Shown piece by piece: positions 8,707 to 15,538 of a DNA stretch of 64,000 nt. Numbering within the stretch: position 1 is the stretch's first letter; each line of letters starts with the position of its first letter. The notes beneath the pieces were generated by a model. It saw only the letters and a list, made by a program, of their open reading frames with translations. It did not search any database and was not told where the DNA came from. Position numbers and translations under genes: made by a program. The DNA comes from Prevotella scopos JCM 17725 (lineage in GTDB: Bacteria; Bacteroidota; Bacteroidia; Bacteroidales; Bacteroidaceae): contig NZ_CP072390.1 in assembly GCF_018127785.1 (NCBI RefSeq), positions 744,001 to 808,000 of the forward strand, read 5' to 3'.

Positions 8707-10058
8707 TGATTGATACGCTCTATTATGGTGAGCATTGCTCTTGCTCTGGGCATAGTCATTTCCACAACGAAAGCCCAGCTATCTCATTTAATGTTGTGCA
8801 GGCTTTTCTACAGAGAATCCATAACAAGCCTGAAATAGCTGAAGGCATTGATCCTGGATTATGGTCGGCTGTCGTTAAAGTTATCAACGAGGCGACTGTG
8901 GAGGGACTTTCACAGAGCAATGCTGCAAGTACACATGATGAGAAGTTTTATCGCGCCCTGCGCCATTCTAATGAGGTTTTCGCTGCATTCAAAGTACATT
9001 CATTGGCTGGAGAGGTCGCAAATAAATTGCTGGACAGTGACGGTAAACTGAAACCCTTCCGTCAATGGGCTGACGATGTAAAGGGAATTACATCACATTA
9101 CGTCGGTGCGTGGCTTCGTACGGAGTATGACACTGCTGTTATCCGTGCACACAACGCAGCAGACTGGCGTGACTTTGAACGTAACAAGGATATCCTGCCT
9201 AACCTACGATGGATGCCGACGACTTCACCAAGTCCTGAAGGGAGTCATCGTGACTATTGGATGGCGAAGCTTACCCTGCCTATTGATGATCCTTTTTGGA
9301 ACACGCATCACCCCGGTGACAGATGGAACTGTAAGTGTTCCCTTGAAGCTACTGACGACCCTGTAAATCATCCTGCTGATATGAACACCCCTCTGCCACA
9401 AAAAGGACTTGAAAACAACCCTGGTAAAGATGGACATATATTCAACGACACTCATCCGTATTTCCCTGATAAGTGTAGTCAATGTTCTTTTTATAAGCCT
9501 GGTGTTAAAGGGCGAATTACGACCCTCTTCATGAATAGGAAGAAGGATTGTTATAACTGTCCTTATGTAGATGCTGCCATCCCTAATGGCTTCTATCAGG
9601 ACAAAAAAATGAGAGAAAGGCTGCTAATAAGTAACACTGCTGATAAGCAAGACTTAAATGCAAATATTAAGGTTTCACATTCTCTTCTCTCTTCATTCCC
9701 AAATATGAAGATTAGAATACGACCACATATTTTGGAAGAAGATGTAAGTAATCCTGAACTTGAAATAAATGGGTTGATTGCAGATAATAAGATGATACGA
9801 GGAGAAAAAGGAATAACCTCTGCTTTTCAAAAGGCTATTAAGCAAGGGTGTTCTATTGTCATTATCGATTTGGATGCAAGATTAAAACGACTTAATACAT
9901 TTGAACTTTCTAAGTATCTGAACAGGCGAAAAGCAGACTTTGAAAAGGGTATAATAAAGGAGACCTATGTTGTTTATAAAGGTAAGGCTGTAAAGGTTAT
10001 ACCTTACACGCAGAATAGGGTGGAAATAGAAAATGTTCTAAAACAATTAGAGCCGTAA
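8706..10058 (+). CDS. MuF-like minor head protein with C-terminal toxin-like (CdiA_C/BECR-type RNase) domain
   Basis: A 450-residue protein. The N-terminal part (about 50-215) matches the MuF/SPP1 gp7 head morphogenesis family, with RTEYDTAVIRAHNAA and the closing HHPGDRWNCKCSLE. Four cysteines (C257, C260, C282, C285; CSQC and CYNC) could bind a metal, and the N-terminus also has a Cys/His cluster (CSCSGHSHFH). Residues 340-450 resemble contact-dependent inhibition tRNase domains: NPELEINGLIAD, then a helix, VIIDLD, and a final KETYVVYKGKAVKVI. Toxin domains at the C-terminus of MuF proteins are a described class. The nuclease call is by eye, and no immunity gene is obvious next to it. Confidence 0.8.
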   Translation: MIDTLYYGEHCSCSGHSHFHNESPAISFNVVQAFLQRIHNKPEIAEGIDPGLWSAVVKVINEATVEGLSQSNAASTHDEKFYRALRHSNEVFAAFKVHSLAGEVANKLLDSDGKLKPFRQWADDVKGITSHYVGAWLRTEYDTAVIRAHNAADWRDFERNKDILPNLRWMPTTSPSPEGSHRDYWMAKLTLPIDDPFWNTHHPGDRWNCKCSLEATDDPVNHPADMNTPLPQKGLENNPGKDGHIFNDTHPYFPDKCSQCSFYKPGVKGRITTLFMNRKKDCYNCPYVDAAIPNGFYQDKKMRERLLISNTADKQDLNANIKVSHSLLSSFPNMKIRIRPHILEEDVSNPELEINGLIADNKMIRGEKGITSAFQKAIKQGCSIVIIDLDARLKRLNTFELSKYLNRRKADFEKGIIKETYVVYKGKAVKVIPYTQNRVEIENVLKQLEP

Positions 10059-10070
10059 AATACGGCTCTA
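10048..10070 (+). terminator. Perfect 10-bp hairpin overlapping the MuF stop codon
   Basis: TAGAGCCGTA (10048-10057), loop AAA, TACGGCTCTA (10061-10070). No T-run follows, so it may attenuate transcription, mark a recombination joint behind the toxin domain, or protect mRNA rather than terminate. The stop codon of the MuF gene lies in the stem and loop. Confidence 0.5.
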
Positions 10071-10071
10071 T

Positions 10072-10206
10072 ATGGTCGGACGGCTGCGGAGCTTGAAGTT
10101 ATCGCACTTATATGCAGACTCTCATCCTAATGCAAAAATAATGATTTATTCTGATACAACAAACATTTTCGACAAAAAAGTGAAGAAATGGATGCAAAAG
10201 AAATAG
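10072..10206 (+). CDS. Possible 44-residue protein between MuF and virion morphogenesis genes
   Basis: An ATG immediately after the hairpin opens a frame of 44 codons (MVGRLRSLKLSHLYADSHPN..., basic tail KKVKKWMQKK) that ends 19 bases inside the next gene. It fills the only gap in this tight operon. I do not recognise it. It is in the place where an immunity gene for the toxin-like domain might be, but is short for one; it could equally be a leftover from exchange of toxin cassettes or simply untranslated. Confidence 0.3.
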   Translation: MVGRLRSLKLSHLYADSHPNAKIMIYSDTTNIFDKKVKKWMQKK

Positions 10207-10796
10207 AAAGGCGTATCTCACGTGTCAAAGACGAGATACAAAAGGAGGTGACAGATAGACTTCCTCGAAAGGTCGGTGTCGTGGCTGCAAACCACTTCAA
10301 GCAGAACTTCCGAGATGGTGGCTTCACGGATGGAGGAGTTCACCAATGGAAACGTACGAAACGACAGGACGGTAATACGACGGATGCAAAATACTCTCCT
10401 CTTACCTCTCGACGCAATCATCTTATGCGTTCAATACAGAGTGAAACGTCACCTGGGCAAGTTACAATATCCAATCCTGTACCTTACGCAGCTGTTCACA
10501 ATGAAGGTGGTACTATCAAAACGCATCCAACTATTACAAAGCGTATGCGGCGTATGGCATGGGCTAAGGTGTATGCACTATCAGGCGTGAAAGGCAAAGG
10601 GAAACTTCCAAAAGACTTACCTTCTGGAGCTAAGATGTGGAAGGCTCTCGCACTCACGAAAAAGACAAAGCTTAATATCACAGCACGCATTCCACGACGT
10701 CAGTTCATTGGTGATAGCCGTGAACTGACAGCAAAAATTAACAAGATGCTTGATGAGAGCTTAGGGAAAATTAAAGAACTTGTAAGTAGAACATAA
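10188..10796 (+). CDS. Phage virion morphogenesis / tail completion protein (Mu gpG-like)
   Basis: A 202-residue basic protein. It has an N-terminal coiled helix (EIERRISRVKDEIQKEV), then GVVAANHFKQNFRDGGFTDGGVHQWKRTKR, which is the signature of the phage virion morphogenesis family (PF05069-like), and PVPYAAVHNEGGTI and IPRRQFIGDS further on. Family members complete the tail or join it to the head. It lies 2 bases before the next gene. The start at 10188 has a purine-rich stretch (AAAAAAGTGAAGAA) just upstream. Confidence 0.85.
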   Translation: MDAKEIERRISRVKDEIQKEVTDRLPRKVGVVAANHFKQNFRDGGFTDGGVHQWKRTKRQDGNTTDAKYSPLTSRRNHLMRSIQSETSPGQVTISNPVPYAAVHNEGGTIKTHPTITKRMRRMAWAKVYALSGVKGKGKLPKDLPSGAKMWKALALTKKTKLNITARIPRRQFIGDSRELTAKINKMLDESLGKIKELVSRT

Positions 10797-10798
10797 AT

Positions 10799-11296
10799 AT
10801 GGAACAGACACTCTGCCAACTGATAGACTTTCTTAAAGAGAAAATGCCGTCGCTTTCAGTTATTGACGAAGACTACGGACAACTTGAAAATATAGAGGAC
10901 GAGGATACTGATATGTATCCGCTAACGTTCCCTGCTGTACTTATAGAAGAAGCGCAGACAGAATGGAGCGATATTGGAATGCTGGCACAGAAAGGAACTT
11001 GTAGGCTTCGCATCCGTCTTATCATAGACTGCTATGATGACACTCATGCAACGAGTGGAACAACACAGGCTGTCAGAGAGCGTAATGAAATGCGTCACCA
11101 GTTGCACCAGCTACTACAGGGAACCTGTCTTGGCACTGATGCTCCTTTGATACGCAAGTCTTCCAAGTTCTTTACTTGGAAGCACGGAATAAAAGTGTAT
11201 GAGATGATGTACGAGTGTACAGTGTCAGAATTGGTTAAGGAAACAAGGACGGTTCAGAAACCTTCTTTACGCGTGAAGATGGGCGTGAAGGTGTAA
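10799..11296 (+). CDS. Tail terminator/joining protein (Mu gp37-like)
   Basis: A 165-residue protein at the end of the rightward late operon. It begins METQ-like with MEQTLCQLIDFLKEKMPSLSV, continues with PLTFPAVLIEEAQTEWSDI and RLRIRLIIDCYDDTHA, and resembles head-tail joining or tail terminator proteins by its alternating strands and position after the virion morphogenesis gene. Its last 62 bases overlap the end of the opposing 99-codon gene. The exact family is less certain than the structural role. Confidence 0.6.
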   Translation: MEQTLCQLIDFLKEKMPSLSVIDEDYGQLENIEDEDTDMYPLTFPAVLIEEAQTEWSDIGMLAQKGTCRLRIRLIIDCYDDTHATSGTTQAVRERNEMRHQLHQLLQGTCLGTDAPLIRKSSKFFTWKHGIKVYEMMYECTVSELVKETRTVQKPSLRVKMGVKV

Positions 11297-11534
11297 CGCG
11301 AAAGCCTGTGAAGAGCGGTGCTTTCATCTGCTTGCCATCTACTGTTTCGCCACGTTTAATCATATCACGAATGATATGCAGCACACGGCTTTCAGACAGA
11401 TAAAACTCTTCATTGGAAAGTATGCGGATAGTATCATCGAAACGGAGGCGTCGTTCCTCCGTCCAGTAGAAGTAACGCTCAAATAACCTTCTGTTGCGTG
11501 CTTCTATCAGTTTACTATCTCTTCCTTTACTCAT
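11235..11534 (-). CDS. Small DNA-binding-like phage protein, separately transcribed
   Basis: A 99-residue basic protein with a helix-turn-helix-like stretch at about residues 30-60 (LRFDDTIRILSNEEFYLSESRVLHII) and a proline/arginine tail. I recognise the type as common in Bacteroidota Mu-like phages but not its function. It has its own promoter and follows the early-operon terminator. It is thus placed between early and late modules, where Mu keeps its middle/late activators; a late-activator role is inference. The predicted promoter box ends only 6 bases before the ATG, so the mRNA may have almost no leader. Confidence 0.65.
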   Translation of the reverse strand: MSKGRDSKLIEARNRRLFERYFYWTEERRLRFDDTIRILSNEEFYLSESRVLHIIRDMIKRGETVDGKQMKAPLFTGFRVTPSRPSSRVKKVSEPSLFP

Positions 11535-11539
11535 ATCTG

Positions 11540-11571
11540 CAAAATTAACAAATAATCATCTTATTTGCAAG
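11540..11571 (-). promoter_or_regulatory. Promoter of the 99-codon gene, nearly leaderless
   Basis: CTTG (11571-11568), 20 bases, TAATTTTG (11547-11540) on the minus strand. The expected transcription start falls at about 11536-11533, at or next to the ATG at 11534. Confidence 0.5.
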
Positions 11572-11604
11572 TATTTACACCTTTTTATCTGCTTATTACA
11601 AATA

Positions 11605-11648
11605 AAAACCGCCCAAATGTGTGTTCGTACACACTAATGGACGGTTTT
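11605..11648 (-). terminator. Terminator of the early operon
   Basis: AAAACCGTCC (minus strand, 11648 on) pairs with GGGCGGTTTT, with an inner GTGTGT / ACACAC stem; a T-rich TTTTTATTT follows on the minus strand. It lies directly after the DUF3164 gene. It can fold on both strands and may also stop rightward late transcripts. Confidence 0.75.
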
Positions 11649-11684
11649 ATTCTTAAACAGGAGTTAGTTGATGATTTTTGTCTG

Positions 11685-12329
11685 TTACAACCTACAGAAG
11701 CTTGGTTCTACACGTTCCCAGACATTTGTCTTTGGGTTCTTCTGATAGAAGTAGTAGTTGATAGCATTCTTCTGAACCACATTCGCCTCCTTGAAAAGTG
11801 TCATAATCTCTGAATACTCACTATCGAACTTATCCTCCAACTCATACAGCTTAGAGATGCTCTTGTAGTCCAAATCACCAGCCTTATTGCGCTCAAGCAG
11901 TGTCATTGCCATCTGATACATTGGATCGTCCGAACCTTTCTCGCTTTGCTTCATATAACGCTTGAGATAGTCGATTAGACGCTCTGCAGCAAGGTCGGCA
12001 CGCTCATCAAAGCCTTTCACCTTATTGCTTGAGATTTCAAGGCGGAAATCGCCGTCAGTAATCGTGTAGCTTCGCTGGTCGTTCTTGCGAACCTGACCAT
12101 AATCACGCATCACACTTACAAAGCTCTCTACTTCACCCTGTAACCAGTCGTGGAATCCACGCACGTCAGTCACGATACGTGTTAAGCGTTGCCACACATC
12201 GTGCATCATCTCAGCACGTAGCCCCTCGTAGGTCTCACGGCGTTCAATACGACTCTGCTTTTCTTCGTTCTGTAACTCAGCAAGTAGCTTCGCACGCTCT
12301 TCCTTGCTCAAATTCTTAATGTTTACCAT
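11685..12329 (-). CDS. DUF3164 family phage protein
   Basis: A 214-residue protein of the DUF3164 family, which is found in the early regions of Mu-like phages. Typical parts are the charged N-terminal helix (LSKEERAKLLAELQNEEK), the segment YTITDGDFRLEISSNKVKGFDERADLA, and the long helix after it. The C-terminal INYYFYQKNPKTNVWERVEPSF is also seen in this family. Function is unknown, but it travels with GemA and the transposition genes. It is the last gene before the early terminator and lies 1 base from gemA. Confidence 0.8.
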   Translation of the reverse strand: MVNIKNLSKEERAKLLAELQNEEKQSRIERRETYEGLRAEMMHDVWQRLTRIVTDVRGFHDWLQGEVESFVSVMRDYGQVRKNDQRSYTITDGDFRLEISSNKVKGFDERADLAAERLIDYLKRYMKQSEKGSDDPMYQMAMTLLERNKAGDLDYKSISKLYELEDKFDSEYSEIMTLFKEANVVQKNAINYYFYQKNPKTNVWERVEPSFCRL

Positions 12330-12330
12330 A

Positions 12331-12729
12331 TTATTCTGTTTTTTGTTTTCGGATGATCATTCTTATTTTTGTGTTCAAAGCATTGAGATCATCCGCTGTC
12401 AACGCTCTAAATGTTTTTCCTGCTATACGTGGGTCTTTACAGAAACCATCTACACGGTTCCAGTCTGTCGTATCTATGCCGTATATCTGCAGCTGATGAA
12501 GAACTCCGCTACGTGCCTTGCGTAGGATATCATACTGCTTACGTCTTCGCTCGTCATATCCTGTAATATCCTCCATCTGTCTACACATAGCATCATACTC
12601 TTTATCTGACATCTGATGAAGGTGTACTGTTCTGTTTTGTGTGAATTGATAGACCAGCGTTTCCTTGTCAGCACCAGGCATCTTCTTTAACAGGGTATAA
12701 AACCTTGCGTAGTTCCTGTTTGCTCCCAT
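12331..12729 (-). CDS. GemA / Mu gp16-like regulatory protein (DUF1018)
   Basis: A 132-residue protein matching GemA: a helical N-terminus (NYARFYTLLKKMPGAD), the mid-region MSDKEYDAMCRQMEDITG, and the C-terminal WNRVDGFCKDPRIAGKTFRALTADDLNALNTKIRMI, which is the diagnostic part. In Mu, GemA affects host gene expression and DNA topology. The start is set at the ATG at 12729 because a strong GGAGG lies 8 bases upstream; a further-upstream TTG at 12747 is inferior. It overlaps the next upstream gene by 43 bases. Confidence 0.85.
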   Translation of the reverse strand: MGANRNYARFYTLLKKMPGADKETLVYQFTQNRTVHLHQMSDKEYDAMCRQMEDITGYDERRRKQYDILRKARSGVLHQLQIYGIDTTDWNRVDGFCKDPRIAGKTFRALTADDLNALNTKIRMIIRKQKTE

Positions 12730-12986
12730 AGCTTTTCCTCCTTCCAATCTTTATATGCTTTACGACCAGAAGCTACAGCCTCTGTAAGATCATCGCTAAG
12801 GTCACTCTGACCGAACAATGGTATGCCGTGTACACTCACATATAGCTCACCATTAAATTCCATTACTTGTACGGCTTCACGTGCCTCTGCATCGAGCCGT
12901 GCCTGCCGTTTAGTTTCTATACGATCAGCACGCTGTTCGTGCCATACTTGCAATCTGCGTTTGATTTTGTCTAAAAATGTAGTCAT
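12687..12986 (-). CDS. Hypothetical early phage protein (99 residues)
   Basis: I start this at the ATG at 12986 (MTTFLDKIKRRLQVWHEQRADRIETKRQARLDAEAREAVQV) because the in-frame extension upstream to 13064 is low-complexity repeat sequence. The N-terminal half is a long basic helix, and the second half has a short beta segment (FNGELYVSVHGIPLF) followed by an acidic helix. No known domain is recognised. It overlaps the gemA start. Similar small proteins are usual in the early region between MuB and GemA. Confidence 0.6.
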   Translation of the reverse strand: MTTFLDKIKRRLQVWHEQRADRIETKRQARLDAEAREAVQVMEFNGELYVSVHGIPLFGQSDLSDDLTEAVASGRKAYKDWKEEKLWEQTGTTQGFIPC

Positions 12987-13001
12987 AATCTTTTTTGTTT
13001 T

Positions 13002-13084
13002 AGTTGACAAGTTTATGGGTTTACAAGTTGACATGTTAATCGTACTGATAACTTGTTTACTCATTCACTCGTCTACTCGTTTAC
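13002..13084. repeat. Low-complexity 8-base degenerate tandem repeat
   Basis: On the minus strand 13084-13045 reads as successive variants of GTAAACGA (GTAAACGA, GTAGACGA, GTGAATGA, GTAAACAA, GTTATCAG). 13031-13002 has two further copies of a CAACTTGT / AACTTGTC motif. It fills the gap between two early genes. Confidence 0.55.
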
Positions 13085-13371
13085 TTACTGATATAATATA
13101 TTTGAATAGTCTTTTTATTTCGTTTAATGTGTAACTCTGTCTGACCACCCTCTATCATAAGGTAGGACGTGATTCTACTTCTTACCGTTATGTCTCTACG
13201 ATCATAGAGTTTATAGATAAACCAATCAACAAAGTCTTTCAACTCCCTCCATCCTTTCTCGCTGTTTTCTATTCCTCGCAAAGAGTAGCCTTGATTGATA
13301 GCTCTTTGCAGTTTTAACAGCCATTCAGGCTTATCGGTTGGTGTTATCGAATGTGATAGTAACCTTTCCAT
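13081..13371 (-). CDS. Hypothetical early phage protein (96 residues)
   Basis: A 96-residue protein starting MERLLSHSITPTDKPEWLLKLQRAINQG. The middle (ENSEKGWRELKDFVDWFIYKLYDRRDITVR) is helical and the end (SYLMIEGGQTELHIKRNKKTIQIYYI) is beta. No family recognised. It is 6 bases from the zinc-finger gene upstream and co-oriented with the whole early operon, so it is probably a real early gene of unknown role. Confidence 0.6.
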   Translation of the reverse strand: MERLLSHSITPTDKPEWLLKLQRAINQGYSLRGIENSEKGWRELKDFVDWFIYKLYDRRDITVRSRITSYLMIEGGQTELHIKRNKKTIQIYYISK

Positions 13372-13377
13372 AGTTGT

Positions 13378-13608
13378 TTATTCTGAAGCCTTCCACTCAA
13401 CTCTAATCACTGCATCAAGCTTACCACTGCCTCTACAGATTGGGCACTCTTTCTTATACCGCTCTTGCCAATCATCCTCCTGCCAACGGTATCCGTTCCC
13501 TTGACAGTAGGGGCAAATGTGCCCTTGACTCTCGACTTGGTCTGTCATCCTACCACCAGGAGTCACCAGACCAGGACTAATCTCAATAAATCGTTTTTCC
13601 TTACACAT
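13378..13608 (-). CDS. Small zinc-finger protein with two CxxCxGxG-type motifs
   Basis: A 76-residue protein with two DnaJ-like knuckles, CPYCQGNG (C32, C35) and CPICRGSG (C55, C58), which together could bind one zinc ion. The rest is short and polar. It lies between two small early genes with gaps of 6 and 4 bases. The zinc site suggests binding to nucleic acid or an unfolded protein; nothing more can be said. Confidence 0.65.
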   Translation of the reverse strand: MCKEKRFIEISPGLVTPGGRMTDQVESQGHICPYCQGNGYRWQEDDWQERYKKECPICRGSGKLDAVIRVEWKASE

Positions 13609-13612
13609 AGTT

Positions 13613-13783
13613 TTATTGTAACTCTAATTGAACATTAAAATGATACTCTCTGCACAGCCTTTTCACTTGTACTACATCGAACGGCTCTCTGTCAAAAGCG
13701 AAGAAGATTGTGCGTTCTCGTGTAAGTACTCTCACTCCTTTCTTCCGTAGCTTGTACAACAGGTTGTCTCGCTTGTTTGCCAT
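13613..13783 (-). CDS. Small basic early phage protein (56 residues)
   Basis: A short frame from the ATG at 13783 to TAA at 13613: MANKRDNLLYKLRKKGV, RTIFFAFDREPFDVVQVKRL, REYHFNVQLELQ. It exactly fills the gap between the zinc-finger gene (4 bases on) and the ATPase gene (5 bases before). The compact operon spacing and the balanced composition (basic N-terminus, alternating strand/helix/strand) argue that it is real. No family is recognised. Confidence 0.6.
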   Translation of the reverse strand: MANKRDNLLYKLRKKGVRVLTRERTIFFAFDREPFDVVQVKRLCREYHFNVQLELQ

Positions 13784-13788
13784 AGCCT

Positions 13789-14412
13789 TTACTCTTTTGT
13801 TTCACCCCAGTATATATCTGCTCGCTCTTTCCATATCGTGTAATAGCCAAGGTTGCCAAAATAGCGTCCTTTACTGATTGCTCTGTAACCTTCCACCCAT
13901 ATCTTCAGTGCTGCATCAAACATAACACTCACTGCCGTGCGACCTGAAGGCTTGTTGCCGTCTGCCTGACTGATAAAAATGAGCAGCTTATCACGATGTC
14001 GAGCCTTGAATTCCTGATACTCCTTAAAGCTCATCTGTGTGTATTGAAAACTATCAATAACTACGATATCTGGACTTTTACGCTTCTTGAGACGTGCATC
14101 AAGATCTTCCATACTCTCACTGATGAGGATAAACCGCCGTGCAACATCTTGCATACCTGCTTTCATAATTGCATTCTTCATTGTTAGTGAGAAACCCTCC
14201 TCTAAGGAGTTATAAGCAATCTTTCCGTACTTTGCCAACTCTTTGCAGAGCTTCATCGTAAAGCTGGTCTTACCGCTTCCGCTTCGTCCCCAGATGAACC
14301 ATACACCGCCTCGTTCTGGTGCTCCGAAGGCCTCCGCCCAGTCTCCTTCAAATGGATAGGTTTCTTTCTTCATGCGCAGCATATCGGTTACTGACATTGC
14401 TCTATTCATCAC
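13789..14412 (-). CDS. RecA-fold P-loop ATPase of the transposition module
   Basis: A 207-residue protein with Walker A GRSGSGKT (42-49) and Walker B DIVVIDS (115-121), then LLIFISQADG, which fits a RecA/DnaB-like core (sensor segment and Q motif). It overlaps the MuB-like gene by 11 bases. Genes like this follow MuB in Bacteroidota Mu-like phages; the role could be helping replication or target choice. A second ATG one codon in could be the start. The exact function is not known to me. Confidence 0.75.
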   Translation of the reverse strand: MMNRAMSVTDMLRMKKETYPFEGDWAEAFGAPERGGVWFIWGRSGSGKTSFTMKLCKELAKYGKIAYNSLEEGFSLTMKNAIMKAGMQDVARRFILISESMEDLDARLKKRKSPDIVVIDSFQYTQMSFKEYQEFKARHRDKLLIFISQADGNKPSGRTAVSVMFDAALKIWVEGYRAISKGRYFGNLGYYTIWKERADIYWGETKE

Positions 14413-15367
14413 ATTTAGCTTTATGGTTTGAATTTCGTTTGGTACTCAAACACTGTTTTACCACTGTTTGAGCTCCCTTCCCTTCGGAGGGGCTGGGAGA
14501 GGCTTTAGCCATTAACTTCACTCTATGAATACTCTTCTTCACACGTCTTAGGTCAAACTCGTATTCTTCAGAATCTCTCACCACTTCTGATATGCGTGCT
14601 TTGTCCGTCACGCCATTTGCCATGCAAACCGCATAGACATCGTGAGCACCAGTCCTCTCCAGCTCAAAGAACTTGCGACCGATACGTGAGTGTATCTCGT
14701 TATATCCACACTTGTTGTAACGCAGTCCCATCGTCATACGACGCTTGATATAGCTTGTTGAGAAGAAGACGATACCACACTTATCCTCTAATCTGTTATA
14801 CAAGTCGATGAAGTAATGAAATACACGCTCTGGTAATTTGTCCGCCTCGTCAAAAAGAAGCAGCGGTGCTTTCATCTGAATGAGGTCATCAATGATGCGA
14901 TCGAGTAGCTCTCTGATGCTGTAACCTTCTGTCTTCTGACCGATACGCCGTGCTATCTCACGAATGAAATCGCTCTTCTTCATATCCTCGGAGCAGAGAA
15001 TATAAAACACCTCGCCATGCTCACTTGCATATAGCTTGGCTGTGGTAGTCTTTCCGCAGCCTGCTTCACCAACTACCCACGTAACATTCTTGACTGTCTG
15101 GGCATCGTTCATAGCGAATACCATTTCCTGATAGGCTTTCGTTTCCACAACCTGCCAGTCTGTACCTGCACTTGTGCCAAGCTGCGATGCAAGGTTGCGC
15201 CACATATCGTCACTGATGTTTTCCCACTTGCCCTGCAGAATGCTGCTCACAGTTGCGCTACTTGTTCCTGTGAGGCTCTGTGCAGCCTTGTTCTGACTTG
15301 GATACTTGCTGACATATTGTTTCAAGCTCTCCTGTATCTGTCCTTTTTCGTTCTTTGTTAGTTTCAT
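14402..15367 (-). CDS. MuB-like transposition target-binding ATPase
   Basis: A 321-residue AAA+ ATPase. Residues 10-65 form a Cro-like helix-turn-helix (NKAAQSLTGTSSATVSSILQGKW) as in MuB; Walker A is GEAGCGKT at 100-107 and Walker B LLLFDEAD at 169-176, followed by an arginine-rich sensor region (SYIKRRMTMGLRYN). MuB binds target DNA, delivers it to the MuA transpososome and gives target immunity. It lies downstream of the transposase, as in Mu (A then B). The C-terminus is serine/lysine-rich. Confidence 0.9.
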   Translation of the reverse strand: MKLTKNEKGQIQESLKQYVSKYPSQNKAAQSLTGTSSATVSSILQGKWENISDDMWRNLASQLGTSAGTDWQVVETKAYQEMVFAMNDAQTVKNVTWVVGEAGCGKTTTAKLYASEHGEVFYILCSEDMKKSDFIREIARRIGQKTEGYSIRELLDRIIDDLIQMKAPLLLFDEADKLPERVFHYFIDLYNRLEDKCGIVFFSTSYIKRRMTMGLRYNKCGYNEIHSRIGRKFFELERTGAHDVYAVCMANGVTDKARISEVVRDSEEYEFDLRRVKKSIHRVKLMAKASPSPSEGKGAQTVVKQCLSTKRNSNHKAKCDE

Positions 15368-15395
15368 ATTATTGTTGTCTTTTATTTATTGTTCC

Positions 15396-15538
15396 TGCCA
15401 GTGAGGCATTGCCTCGCTGCTTATAATTACCTTATCACTTTCAGTGCATAAGTGACCCACTTTTGATGCGTAAGTGAATGACTTATCATTGGTTTATTTT
15501 GTCCTTGCCAGTGAGGCATTGCCTCGCTGCTTATAATT
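15396..15538. repeat. Pair of 33-bp direct repeats between MuA and MuB genes
   Basis: Identical 33-bp copies at 15396-15428 and 15506-15538, 110 bp apart. Each holds GAGGCA-T-TGCCTC, a 6-bp hairpin that extends to 8 bp with one G-U pair. The right copy covers the MuA stop codon. Between them lie two related 12-mers, TGCATAAGTGA (15453 region) and TGCGTAAGTGA. Confidence 0.8.
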
